In this document: one piece after another, positions 15,232 to 24,145 of the stretch
How positions within the stretch are numbered: position 1 is the first letter of the stretch
How the letters are laid out: every line of letters starts with the position of its first letter
Assembly (NCBI GenBank): GCA_019420465.1
Contig: JAHZHB010000046.1
Location: forward strand, 1 to 35,088
DNA from: Lachnospiraceae bacterium
Lineage (GTDB): Bacteria > Bacillota > Clostridia > Lachnospirales > Lachnospiraceae
Length of the DNA stretch: 35,088 bases
Direction of reading: 5' to 3'
Notes under the pieces: model-generated
What the model was told of the DNA's origin: nothing
What the model saw: only the letters and a program-made list of their open reading frames with translations
Database searches by the model: none
Program-made: the position numbers and the translations under genes

Positions 15232-16413
15232 ATGCCAAAACTCAGTGACAGAGTATATACATTTACAGATTCGGTGATCCGCCGTATGACAAGGATCAGT
15301 GACCGGTACGGCGCGATCAATCTTTCTCAGGGATTTCCGGACTTTGATCCGCCAAAGGCTATGCTGGACCGTCTGGCTGAGGTGGCGCATGAGGGACCGC
15401 ATCAGTATGCGATCACCTTTGGTGCCAAAAACTTTCGTGAGGCACTGGCCAGAAAGCAGGAAAAGGCCATTGGCCGTGCGATCGATCCGGCTACGGAGAT
15501 CGTGGTGACCTGTGGCGGTACGGAAGCCATGATGTGTGCGATGATGACCATCTGCAATCCCGGAGATAAAGTGATGGTCTTTTCGCCGTTTTATGAAAAT
15601 TACGGTGCCGATGCGATCCTGTCCGGTGCAGAGCCGATATACATACCGCTGGTACCACCGACCTATGATTTTGATATCACACTGGTGGAGAAAGGCTTTC
15701 AGGACGGAGCCAAAGCAATCATCGTCTGCAATCCGTCCAATCCCTGTGGTAAGGTCTTTACCAGAGAAGAACTGATGCAGATCGGCGAGCTGGCTGTAAA
15801 ATACGATGGATTCGTCGTGACGGACGAGGTGTATGAGCATATTGTGTATGATCCGTATAAGCATGTGTGTATGGCTTCTCTGCCGGGCATGTTTGACCAT
15901 ACGATCACCTGTAATTCCCTTTCCAAGACGTATTCGATCACCGGCTGGCGTCTTGGCTATCTGATCGGCCCTGCCGATGTGATCGAAGGAGCAAAAAAGG
16001 TACATGATTTTCTGACGGTCGGAGCCAGCGCACCGCTGCAGGAGGCTGCAGTAGTCGGACTGGAGTTTCCGGAAAGCTATTATGAAGAGCTGCAGAAGCT
16101 GTATACAAAGAAGAGAAATCATTTTCTGAAAGGTCTGGATGAGATCGGCTTAAAGCACAATGTGCCGCAGGGAACGTATTTTGTGATGATCGATATTCAG
16201 GAGTTCTTAGACCTCCCGCAGTTTGCAGGCTATACGGATCTGGAGTTCTGTGAATGGATGATAAAAAACATCGGTGTGGCAGCCGTACCCGGATCGAGCT
16301 TTTTCCGTGAGGATATCAATCATCTGATCCGACTGCATTTTGCGAGGGAGGAAGAGACGATCGACGAAGCACTGCGGCGACTGGGCAAGTTAAAGGCTCT
16401 GGTCAGCGTCTGA
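15232..16413 (+). CDS. Class I pyridoxal-phosphate aminotransferase
   Basis: A 393-residue fold-type I aminotransferase. The N-terminal NLSQGFPDFDPP motif, CGGTEAMMCAM (phosphate-binding helix), CNPSNPCGKVFT, VTDEVYEHI and SLSKTYSITGWRLGYL (Schiff-base Lys at about 232) are all present, and LIRLHFAREEET contains the substrate carboxylate Arg. It belongs to the aspartate/kynurenine/methionine-type group; the exact amino donor is not decidable. ATG 15232 is preferred (AAAGGAA about 7 nt upstream) over ATG 15226, which overlaps the previous stop as ATGA. The C-terminal codons overlap the convergent TetR gene by 24 bp. Confidence 0.9.
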   Translation: MPKLSDRVYTFTDSVIRRMTRISDRYGAINLSQGFPDFDPPKAMLDRLAEVAHEGPHQYAITFGAKNFREALARKQEKAIGRAIDPATEIVVTCGGTEAMMCAMMTICNPGDKVMVFSPFYENYGADAILSGAEPIYIPLVPPTYDFDITLVEKGFQDGAKAIIVCNPSNPCGKVFTREELMQIGELAVKYDGFVVTDEVYEHIVYDPYKHVCMASLPGMFDHTITCNSLSKTYSITGWRLGYLIGPADVIEGAKKVHDFLTVGASAPLQEAAVVGLEFPESYYEELQKLYTKKRNHFLKGLDEIGLKHNVPQGTYFVMIDIQEFLDLPQFAGYTDLEFCEWMIKNIGVAAVPGSSFFREDINHLIRLHFAREEETIDEALRRLGKLKALVSV

Positions 16414-17013
16414 AGCTGTTGTAAATACCTTGAAGATCTGCTTGATCGAAGCATGCAGATAGGGCAGGTATTCATCCATAGAGACTGGCTGACTGTGCAG
16501 GATACAGTTATAGCTCGTGGAACCGATCAGCTCAACGATCGTAAACAGCATCAGTTTGGGTGACGAGCAGGTGATATGATATTTTTTGAGCGATCCCAGA
16601 TAATGGTCATAAAATTTTTCCGATACGATGTTGCCTGTGTTTGTCAGCGTTTCCTGAAAAACACCGAAGGAAAGATTTTTGGCCAGAAAACGGAGCAGAG
16701 ACTGCTGCTTCTGAAAACAGCCGATGATATAGTCTGTGACAAAGAGAATTTCACTGTCAAAATCATGGATATCGGCCGTATCAAGCGCTTTATGCGCCTC
16801 ATCAAAGAGCTGGCCGGCTTTAAAGGCGATCAGCTTGTCTCTGAGATCATATTTATCTTTAAAATACAGGTAAAAGGTTCCCTTGGCCAGACCGGCCTCC
16901 TTAACGATATCCGAAACGGTCGTCTTGGCGAACCCTTTTCCCGTAAACAGGTTAAAGGCACTCTGTAAAAGGGTGTCTTTTTTTTGCTTTTTATTATCAT
17001 CCACTTTTCCCAT
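16390..17013 (-). CDS. TetR/AcrR family regulator
   Basis: A 207-residue regulator. Residues about 10-57 form the TetR DNA-binding domain: LLQSAFNLFTGKGFAKTTVSDI, then VKEAGLAKGTFYLYFKDKYDL, with the recognition helix in AKGTFYLYF. The C-terminal ligand domain is variable as usual. ATG 17013 follows GGAGGAG by 7 nt; an in-frame ATG at 17031 would overlap that site. It is divergent from the MMPL transporter gene, with a shared intergenic region that contains an inverted repeat, the classical arrangement for a repressor of a drug or lipid exporter. Confidence 0.92.
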   Translation of the reverse strand: MGKVDDNKKQKKDTLLQSAFNLFTGKGFAKTTVSDIVKEAGLAKGTFYLYFKDKYDLRDKLIAFKAGQLFDEAHKALDTADIHDFDSEILFVTDYIIGCFQKQQSLLRFLAKNLSFGVFQETLTNTGNIVSEKFYDHYLGSLKKYHITCSSPKLMLFTIVELIGSTSYNCILHSQPVSMDEYLPYLHASIKQIFKVFTTASDADQSL

Positions 17014-17104
17014 GATTTTTCTCCTCCGCAAACGACGGACAAACAGTAAATTTGCCTATGTCCATGTACAGTATGGCATGTTTTTCGGGAATGTCAACAA
17101 AAAA

Positions 17105-17164
17105 ATGACCAATTTTCATTTTTTGATCAAAAATTATTGACTATTGGTCATCTGGTGCTATACT
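17105..17164 (+). promoter_or_regulatory. MMPL promoter with probable TetR operator
   Basis: TTGACT (17137-17142) and TATACT (17159-17164) with a 16-bp spacer form a good promoter. ATGACCAAT (17105-17113) and ATTGGTCAT (17143-17151) are perfect inverted 9-mers, the second lying between -35 and -10. TTTGATCAAA lies between them. Binding by the divergently encoded TetR protein would block transcription. Confidence 0.7.
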
Positions 17165-17198
17165 GTACCCGTAAAATGAAGATAAGGAGATGATACGA

Positions 17199-19270
17199 GT
17201 GATCAAGGTAGGAAAATGGATTGCCAGACACCGTATCCTGATGCTGATCATCGGGTTTCTTCTGGTGATTCCGTCAGCGATCGGTATGGCAAAGACCAGA
17301 GTAAACTATGATCTGTTAAGCTACCTGCCGGAGCATCTGGAGACTGTCAAGGGACAGGATATTCTGGTGGATGAGTACGGCATGGAGCGTTCTCGATGGT
17401 TGTCGTCGAGAATATGGAAATGAAGGATGTACAGAAGCTGGAGGAACAGTTCAGCGAAGTACCTCATGTCAAGGATGTACTGTGGTATGACGATGTGGCT
17501 GACATCAGTCTGCCGGTAGAGATGCTGCCAAAGGATATCCGGGAGGGATTTTTCAGAGGCGATGCGACCATGATGATCGCGCTGTTTGACAATACGACCT
17601 CTTCGGATGACGCGATGGAAGCTGTTACCGAGATGCGAAAGATCGCCAACGAGCAGTGCTTTATCAGCGGTATGACAGGTGTTGTTACCGATATCAAGGA
17701 TATCGCTCTAAAGGAGCTGCCGGTGTACGTTGTGATCGCAGCTGTACTTAGTCTGGTGGTACTGGAGCTGACGAGCGGATCCTTTGTCGTACCGTTTCTG
17801 TTTCTGTTAAGTATCGGTCTTGCGATCCTGTACAATCTGGGAAGCAATATCTTCCTCGGTGAGACTTCCTATATTACAAAGGCTCTGACCGCTGTACTGC
17901 AGCTGGGTGTCACGATGGACTATTCCATTTTCCTCTTAAACAGCTATGAGGAGAATAAAAAGAGATTCCCGGATGACCGTGAAAGAGCGATGGGACATGC
18001 GATCGCCAATACATTCAAATCCGTAGCAGGCAGCTCCGTTACGACAGTGGCCGGATTTATCGCTCTGTGCGTTATGACCTTTGCGCTGGGCCGTGACCTC
18101 GGTATCGTTATGGCAAAGGGTGTTCTGATCGGCGTTATCTGCTGTGTTACTGTACTGCCGTCACTCGTACTCGTATTTGATAAACCGATAGAAAAGACCA
18201 AACATAAGCTTCTGATGAGCAACATGGATAAACCATCTGCTTTCATCACAAAGCATTATAAACTGTGGATCGTGATCTTCCTTGTCCTGCTGTTCCCGGC
18301 AGTATACGGAAACAACCACACACAGATCTATTACAATATTGCCGAGTCACTGCCGTCCACACTGGACAGTAATGTGGCCAATGATGAGCTGAAAAAGGAT
18401 TTCGAGCTCAGCAATATGCATATGATCCTGATGGATAAAAACATGGACAGCCTGAACAAGCAGAAGATGTTTGATGCCATCGACGAGATCAAGGGTGTCA
18501 AGTGGACGATCAGCCTGAACTCTCTGGTCGGTCCGTCGATTCCGGAAGCTATGATTCCGGAAAAATTAAAGGATATCTTCCAGAGTGATCAGTATGAGCT
18601 TGCTTTCGTCTGCTCCGAATATGGTTCCGCCACGGACAAAGTCAATGCTCAGATCGCCAGCATCCAGGATGTCGTTAAACAGTACGATTCCACCGGTATG
18701 GTGATCGGTGAAGCACCGCTGATGAAGGATCTGCAGGATGTTACGGATGTCGACCTTGTCAACGTTAACGTACTGTCGATCGCAGCAATCTTTGTGATCA
18801 TCCTGATCATCTTCAAATCGATCTCCCTGCCGATCATTCTGGTTGCGGTTATCGAGTTTGCGATCATGATCAATATGGCGATCCCGTATTATCAGGGCGT
18901 CAGCCTTCCGTTTGTTGCCAGCATCGTTATCGGTGCCATCCAGCTGGGTGCCACAGTTGATTATGCGATCCTGATGACGACCCGTTATCAGAAAGAGCGC
19001 CAGAACGGTAAGAATAAGATGGAGGCCATCAGTATTGCCCACAAGACGAGCATGCCGTCCATCATCAGCAGTGGCTTAAGCTTCTTTGCCGCAACGTTTG
19101 GTGTTTCGATGTACTCTCAGGTAGAGATGATCGGTTCGATCTGTACGCTGCTGGCCCGTGGTGCCATCATCAGTATGGTCGTTGTTATCATGATCCTGCC
19201 GGCGATGTTTATGATATTTGATAAGGTGATCTGCAAGACGTCCATTGGCTTCCTGAAAAAGAAAGCCTGA
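17199..19270 (+). pseudogene. MMPL/RND-family transporter, frameshifted
   Basis: Two overlapping frames together encode one MMPL (RND superfamily) exporter of about 690 residues. The first (GTG 17199 behind AAGGAG, to about 17383) gives the first membrane helix and ends ...DILVDEYGM; the second continues ...FSMVVVENMEMKDVQ to TGA 19268. One missing base in CATGGAGCGTTC (about 17381-17392) explains the break: adding a G gives GMGAFSMVVVENM. The second part holds five to six membrane helices, TMDYSIFLLNSYEE and TVDYAILMTTRYQKE (the two MMPL/SSD helix-4 type motifs), and two extracellular domains. A real mutation, programmed shift or sequencing error are all possible. It is regulated from the TetR/operator region just upstream and followed by a secreted protein gene. 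Confidence 0.85.
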
Positions 19271-19293
19271 GACAAAAAGCAGTTAAAAGAGGG

Positions 19294-19325
19294 CTTTCGA
19301 TGTACCACAGCGGGCAGATCGAAAG
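19294..19325 (+). other. Intercistronic hairpin
   Basis: CTTTCGAT (19294-19301) pairs with ATCGAAAG (19318-19325). There is no T tract, so it is more likely an mRNA stability or processing element between the MMPL gene and the secreted-protein gene than a terminator. Confidence 0.4.
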
Positions 19326-19363
19326 TGACTGAGCAGAGTATAGAAAGGATGGGTATAAACGTT

Positions 19364-21931
19364 ATGAACAGAAATAAAAAACTTTCCCGTGGACTGACAG
19401 CTTCGCTGGCCGTCGGTATGTCCGTTATGATGGGTGTTGCGCCGGTTCTGGCTGACAGCACGGTGAGTAAAGAAGAGTCCGTATATGTCAATGCTGATGC
19501 CAACGGTAACAAAGAATCCGTGACTGTTTCCACATGGCTGAAAAATTCCGGTGACGTATCCGGTACAGTAAAGGATAAAAGCAATCTGAAGGATATCAAA
19601 AATGTCAAAGGTGATGAAACCTACACAGGCAGTGGTGACAGCATGACCTGGAATACCGATGGCAAGGATATCTACTATCAGGGCACGTCTGATCAGGAGC
19701 TGCCGGTGGATGTCAAGCTGACCTATTATCTGAACGGTACGGAGACAAAGCCGGAGGATCTGAAAGGAAAAAGCGGTCATCTGCGGATCAAAGTCGAGTA
19801 TACCAATAAAGAGAAAAAGACCGTGACTGTAGACGGTAAACAGGAAGAGGTGTACACACCATTTGTCATGATGACCGGTATGATCATGGACAATGACAAT
19901 TTCAGCAATGTAACGATTGATAATGGTAAAGTTATTTCTGATGGAAACCGGAGTATCGTTGTCGGCTTTGGTATGCCGGGCATGAAGGACAGCCTGGATC
20001 TGGCCAGCATCGGTGACGGTGATAAGGATATCGATATTCCGGAATCCCTGCAGATCGAGGCGGATGTGACAGATTTCACGATGACCTCTACATATACCGT
20101 AGCGATGTCTGATCTGTTAGATGATCTGGATACGGACGATATCACCGATGTGGATGAGCTGAAGGATGCGCTTGACGATCTGGAGGATGCGGCACTTGAG
20201 CTTGTCGATGGTTCCAACTCACTGGAGGATGGTGCAAAGACGCTGTCGGATGGTGTGGACAGCTATACAAAGGGCGCAGATGAACTGAATGCCGGTATCC
20301 AGAAATATTTGGGACAGAAAGGACAGCTTTCAGGCAGCGTGACAGAGTATGTCAATGGTGTGAATAAAGTTGTTAAGGGTGTTAAAGATTATACAGACGG
20401 TACAGATACACTGGCAGACGGCGTGACAGCCTATGTCAAAGGAGAGAAACAGCTGTCCGATGGCGCAGCACAGCTGTCCGCTTTAAGCAGTGGACTGACG
20501 ACGGTGCAGAATGCGATCAGTACGCTGAATGCGGCTATGGATGGTAAGGGTGCCACAGATGAAGATCTGAAAGTGGCTTCCAGTGAGCTGGCCAAGGGTA
20601 CAGCGGCTATGGAAGCAGCACTTGGCAGTGAAAGTATTCAGGGAATGCTCTCTACAGTACAGGGCATGGTTGATGATGGAAAATCTCTGATCAGTACCGC
20701 AGGTGAATTACAGAAACAGCTGGCTGAGCCGTTACAGAATATAGAAAGTACGCTGGGAGATATGCAGACACAGCTGACAGCATTGCAGGGCAGTGTAAAC
20801 AGTCTGGCAACGGCTGTGGGAACAGTCAATGCTCAGATTGACCAGAAAAATACAGAACTGAAAACAGCCGGAGATACACTGGCGGATGCAAAAACCAGGC
20901 TGGAAAGTGCAAAGGGTACTTTATCAGGTACGCAGAGTACTTTATCAGATGCCAAGAAGAAAATAACTGATTTGAGCAGTAAGGCATCCGATTTAAGAGA
21001 TAAAGCTTCAGATGAAGAAAAGAACGGAAATTCGGAGACTGCAAAAGTATTGCGGGAAGCGGCTTCTGCTATTGATGGTGCAGTGGATGAAGCGAAAAAG
21101 GCCAATGTCGATGTGACAACGGATGTTGATACTGCGGTAAAGACAGATGTGGGAACGATCTCCCATGTTGAAGTGGATCTTACAGATACACTGAAAGCGG
21201 TCGGTGGTAATGTTCAGACGCTGGCTTCGTCAGTGAAGACCTTTGGGGATACCATGAAAGCTCTTTCCGGTCAGCTTTCCGGCGTCGATGCCAAACTTGA
21301 CAGTATCCAGAACTCTTCCGATGTATTGAAAAAGGCAGATGCCCTTAAAACATTAAGCAGTCAGGTTGGTAAGCTGAATAAAGGCATGCAGGGACTGGAT
21401 AAGGCGATTGGCAATATGGCAGGAGATGTTTCTAAACTCGACAGCTCCGTCAGCAGCCAGTTCCCGACAGCCATCGCCGGTATCAAAGCCTTAAACGATG
21501 GCTTCGCCCAGCTGAATGCAGCCAACGACGCACTGGTAGGCGGTGCAGTCAAACTGAAAGGCAGCAGCTCCACACTGGTATCCGGTGTAGAGACACTGCA
21601 GGGCGGTACAAAACAGCTGGCCAGTGGATTAAAGACTCTTGGTTCTCAGATGAGCTCCGGTTCAGCCAAACTTTCCGGCAACAGCGGAAAGCTCCGTGAC
21701 GGTGCAGTTTCTCTGTGGGATGGTGCCAAAGAGCTGGCAGAAGGTATGGACAAGTTCGAGAAGGAAGGTACAAGCGAGCTGAAGAGTACCGTAGAGGATG
21801 ATCTGATCGAGGTACTCGACAGAATCGATGCCCTGAAATCCGATGAATGCTCCTACACGACATTCAGTGGCAAGGACGCAGGTATGGATGGCAGCGTCAA
21901 ATTCGTGATCGCTACAGATGCTGTCGAATAA
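19364..21931 (+). CDS. Large secreted helical-repeat protein of the MMPL locus
   Basis: An 855-residue protein with a Sec signal peptide: MNRNKK, hydrophobic SLAVGMSVMMGVAPVLA, likely cut after ALA30. About 31-250 is a beta-rich domain (VSTWLKNSGDV, VDVKLTYYLNG). From about 270 on it is helical and coiled-coil-like, with repeated G-x-x-x-L-x-x-G units such as LEDGAKTLSDGVDSYTKGA and LADGVTAYVKGEKQLSDGA, the style of YhgE/Pip-type proteins. The tail (DECSYTTFSGKDAGMDG...) has no membrane helix or LPxTG. YhgE/Pip proteins have membrane anchors at both ends; this one has only the signal peptide. It lies 93 nt after the MMPL gene, so it may be a periplasm-equivalent or wall-zone partner of that exporter (inference). 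ATG 19364 gives the cleanest signal peptide. Confidence 0.8.
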   Translation: MNRNKKLSRGLTASLAVGMSVMMGVAPVLADSTVSKEESVYVNADANGNKESVTVSTWLKNSGDVSGTVKDKSNLKDIKNVKGDETYTGSGDSMTWNTDGKDIYYQGTSDQELPVDVKLTYYLNGTETKPEDLKGKSGHLRIKVEYTNKEKKTVTVDGKQEEVYTPFVMMTGMIMDNDNFSNVTIDNGKVISDGNRSIVVGFGMPGMKDSLDLASIGDGDKDIDIPESLQIEADVTDFTMTSTYTVAMSDLLDDLDTDDITDVDELKDALDDLEDAALELVDGSNSLEDGAKTLSDGVDSYTKGADELNAGIQKYLGQKGQLSGSVTEYVNGVNKVVKGVKDYTDGTDTLADGVTAYVKGEKQLSDGAAQLSALSSGLTTVQNAISTLNAAMDGKGATDEDLKVASSELAKGTAAMEAALGSESIQGMLSTVQGMVDDGKSLISTAGELQKQLAEPLQNIESTLGDMQTQLTALQGSVNSLATAVGTVNAQIDQKNTELKTAGDTLADAKTRLESAKGTLSGTQSTLSDAKKKITDLSSKASDLRDKASDEEKNGNSETAKVLREAASAIDGAVDEAKKANVDVTTDVDTAVKTDVGTISHVEVDLTDTLKAVGGNVQTLASSVKTFGDTMKALSGQLSGVDAKLDSIQNSSDVLKKADALKTLSSQVGKLNKGMQGLDKAIGNMAGDVSKLDSSVSSQFPTAIAGIKALNDGFAQLNAANDALVGGAVKLKGSSSTLVSGVETLQGGTKQLASGLKTLGSQMSSGSAKLSGNSGKLRDGAVSLWDGAKELAEGMDKFEKEGTSELKSTVEDDLIEVLDRIDALKSDECSYTTFSGKDAGMDGSVKFVIATDAVE

Positions 21932-22050
21932 AACCTGTGAAGGGTTCAGATGAGAAGCCACAAGGGGCATAGTATTCGCAGATTGCGATAAGCAAAATCA
22001 TAAGATCAAAATTAGTCCACCGGATCAATTATTGATACGCATGGCAAACA

Positions 22051-22097
22051 AAAAAGGATGTTCGTTCTGCAGCTACAGCAGAATGAACACCCTTTTT
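22051..22097. terminator. Bidirectional intrinsic terminator
   Basis: A 20-bp imperfect stem (22051-22070 with 22078-22097, loop AGCTACA) begins with AAAAAGG and ends with CCTTTTT, so both strands end in a T run. It serves the secreted-protein gene on the plus strand and the dehydrogenase gene on the minus strand. Confidence 0.9.
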
Positions 22098-22103
22098 GTA
22101 TAC

Positions 22104-23090
22104 TTACATTGTCACTTCAAAGGGACGTTTTCCGTCCTTTTCAAAATCCAGCAGTCCGCGGATCGAATTTTCCACCATATCAGAGACGGACTGTTCAGTA
22201 TAGAAGGCCATATGTGGCGACAGGATAACATTCGGGAAGGTTTTTAAAATGGCACGGTCCCGGTTTTTCATGATCTCCTGTTCAAAATTCAGATAATACA
22301 GGCCGGATTCAGCCTCAAAGGTATCCAGAGCGGCAAATCCCACTTTTTGTGATTCCAGTCCATCGATCAGCGCCTGCGTATCGATCAGGGAACCACGGGC
22401 GGCATTGACAAGGATCACGCCGTCTTTCATTTTCGCCAAAGCTGCTGCGTCGATCATATGATGATTTTCCGGCAGGCCGGGCGCGTGCAGCGTCAGGATA
22501 TCGGACTGCGCATACAGCGTATCCAGATCCACATACTCCACGATATCTTTCAGTGACTCCTTCGGGTAGGGATCATTAGCCAGAATACGGCAACCAAAGC
22601 CTTTCAGACGGCGGGCAACGGTTTCACCGATCTTCCCGGTACCGATGATGCCGACCGTAGACAGTGACAGCTCTTTTCCCATCTTCCCCTGCAGGGTGAA
22701 ATTCTGGTTGTCCGCCTGTTTCATGATGAACGGCATATTGCGGGTTGCCATCAGGATCAGCATGATCGTATAGTTGGCCACACTGTTGGGGGAGTAGGTG
22801 ACGTGGGCGATGCCCATGTTAAGCTCCCTGGCGTGGTTTAAGTCAATGTGATCATAGCCGATACTCCGGGTGGAGATATATTTGATCCCAAGCTCACTAT
22901 AGCGGTCCAGCAGAGCAGGATACATCGGATTGGTGATGATGGAAAGCGCGTCGTATCCTCTGACAAGATCGGCATTTTCCATGGAAGGGTAGTCGGAAGT
23001 ATAGTCGTAGGTGAAATCGTACTTCTGACTGAGTTCCTTTACAAAGCGCAGTTCATCGTATTCCCTGAGTGCAAAGAAGAAAATTTTCAT
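22104..23090 (-). CDS. D-2-hydroxyacid (D-lactate type) dehydrogenase
   Basis: A 328-residue NAD-dependent dehydrogenase. The Rossmann motif is VGIIGTGKIGETVARRL (about 146-162). The catalytic triad is R232 (NAARGSLID), E261 (DTFEAESG) and H293 (SPHMAFYT). SIGYDHIDL and YSPNSVANYTIML match the D-lactate dehydrogenase/VanH branch, which reduces pyruvate or related 2-oxoacids. I chose ATG 23090 because AGAGGTG precedes it by about 10 nt and the protein then has family length; the much longer open frame upstream runs across the sortase promoter and gene start and is not credible. It is convergent with the secreted-protein gene through a shared terminator. Confidence 0.92.
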   Translation of the reverse strand: MKIFFFALREYDELRFVKELSQKYDFTYDYTSDYPSMENADLVRGYDALSIITNPMYPALLDRYSELGIKYISTRSIGYDHIDLNHARELNMGIAHVTYSPNSVANYTIMLILMATRNMPFIMKQADNQNFTLQGKMGKELSLSTVGIIGTGKIGETVARRLKGFGCRILANDPYPKESLKDIVEYVDLDTLYAQSDILTLHAPGLPENHHMIDAAALAKMKDGVILVNAARGSLIDTQALIDGLESQKVGFAALDTFEAESGLYYLNFEQEIMKNRDRAILKTFPNVILSPHMAFYTEQSVSDMVENSIRGLLDFEKDGKRPFEVTM

Positions 23091-23245
23091 GTGGTATTTA
23101 CACCTCTTTTTCGTACGTATTTGTCTTAAAGTATACTCCGGTTTTGTAAAGAAAAAAAGAGTCAGAACGTGGCCTGGATGACGGCACAGAGATGAAATAT
23201 CAGCATATTTTGGCAGACGGATACACAAAAGCAGGAAAATATTTC

Positions 23246-23274
23246 TTTGCAAATCTGCCTTTTTGTAGGATAAT
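23246..23274 (+). promoter_or_regulatory. Promoter of the sortase gene
   Basis: TTTGCA (23246-23251) and GATAAT (23269-23274) are 17 bp apart, ending about 31 nt before the sortase start codon. Confidence 0.5.
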
Positions 23275-23305
23275 GCAGATATACGATGAAAAAATGAGGT
23301 AGGGG

Positions 23306-24112
23306 ATGGCAAAAGAAAAAAAGAGATTTTCTCTGTGGGAAAAGCTGATCCTTCTGATCGCAGTGGCAGTGTTTCTGGTTTCAGCAGGACAGATCGCAAA
23401 ATGGCTGTACACCGGTTATGAGAGCGCGCAGGTGACCGAAAATCTGGCAAAAGAGGCGGTGGTGGTACAAAAAACGGAGGATTCATCATCCGGACTGCAG
23501 CCGTCACAAAATGATGCGGCAGAGGGCACGGATACAGGACAAAAGAATGCACAGGAAATCCCTGTCACTGCAGACTTTGCGGCACTGCAAAAGAGCAATC
23601 CGGATATCGTCGCCTGGATCTACAGCCCGGGAACAAAGATCAATTACCCGGTCGTGCAGGGAACGGATAACGACTATTATCTGCACAGGCTTGTCAACGG
23701 ACAGAAAAATGCAGGTGGAACGCTGTTTATGGACTGCAATAATGAAAAAACATTTACAGATGACAATACGATCATCTATGGCCATCACATGAAAAACGGT
23801 TCGATGTTTGCCGGTCTGGAAAAGTATAAAGAACAGTCGTATTATGACGCGCATCCGGTGCTGTATCTGCTGACACCGGAAAAGTCGTACCGGCTGGTGG
23901 TGTTTGCCGGATTTGTAACGGCGTCTGATTCTCCGGTATATACCCTGCAGTTTCCGGATGAGGACAGACAAAGCTGGATAGAGAAAGCCCTGAAGCAGTC
24001 CGACTTTCAGACCGATGTGCGGGTCGCTGCAGACGAGCCGGTCGTAACATTGTCTACCTGTGATTATACCTATGAGGATGCCAGATACGTGGTGCTGGGC
24101 ATTTTGCGGTAA
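23306..24112 (+). CDS. srtB: Class B sortase
   Basis: A 268-residue type II membrane protein: basic N-terminus, helix at about 13-30, an acidic/Gln-rich linker at about 45-85, then the sortase domain. Catalytic residues are H160 (IIYGHHM), C252 (VVTLSTCDY) and R260 (EDARYVVLG). NPDIVAWIYSPGTKINYPVV and MDCNNEKTFTDDNTIIYGHH are typical of SrtB. Class B enzymes anchor surface proteins or pilins, often iron-related or few in number. No sorting-signal substrate is encoded in this window. ATG 23306 follows GAGGTAGGGG. The next gene starts 33 nt downstream and may be functionally linked. Confidence 0.93.
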   Translation: MAKEKKRFSLWEKLILLIAVAVFLVSAGQIAKWLYTGYESAQVTENLAKEAVVVQKTEDSSSGLQPSQNDAAEGTDTGQKNAQEIPVTADFAALQKSNPDIVAWIYSPGTKINYPVVQGTDNDYYLHRLVNGQKNAGGTLFMDCNNEKTFTDDNTIIYGHHMKNGSMFAGLEKYKEQSYYDAHPVLYLLTPEKSYRLVVFAGFVTASDSPVYTLQFPDEDRQSWIEKALKQSDFQTDVRVAADEPVVTLSTCDYTYEDARYVVLGILR

Positions 24113-24145
24113 GGAAAAACAGCCCGCAGACAAAAAGGAGAGCGT

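Noticed and set aside
23091..23552. N-terminal extension of the D-2-hydroxyacid dehydrogenase frame to 482 residues
   Set aside because: The extra part is antisense to the sortase gene and promoter, has no family similarity, and the ATG at 23090 has a proper ribosome binding site.
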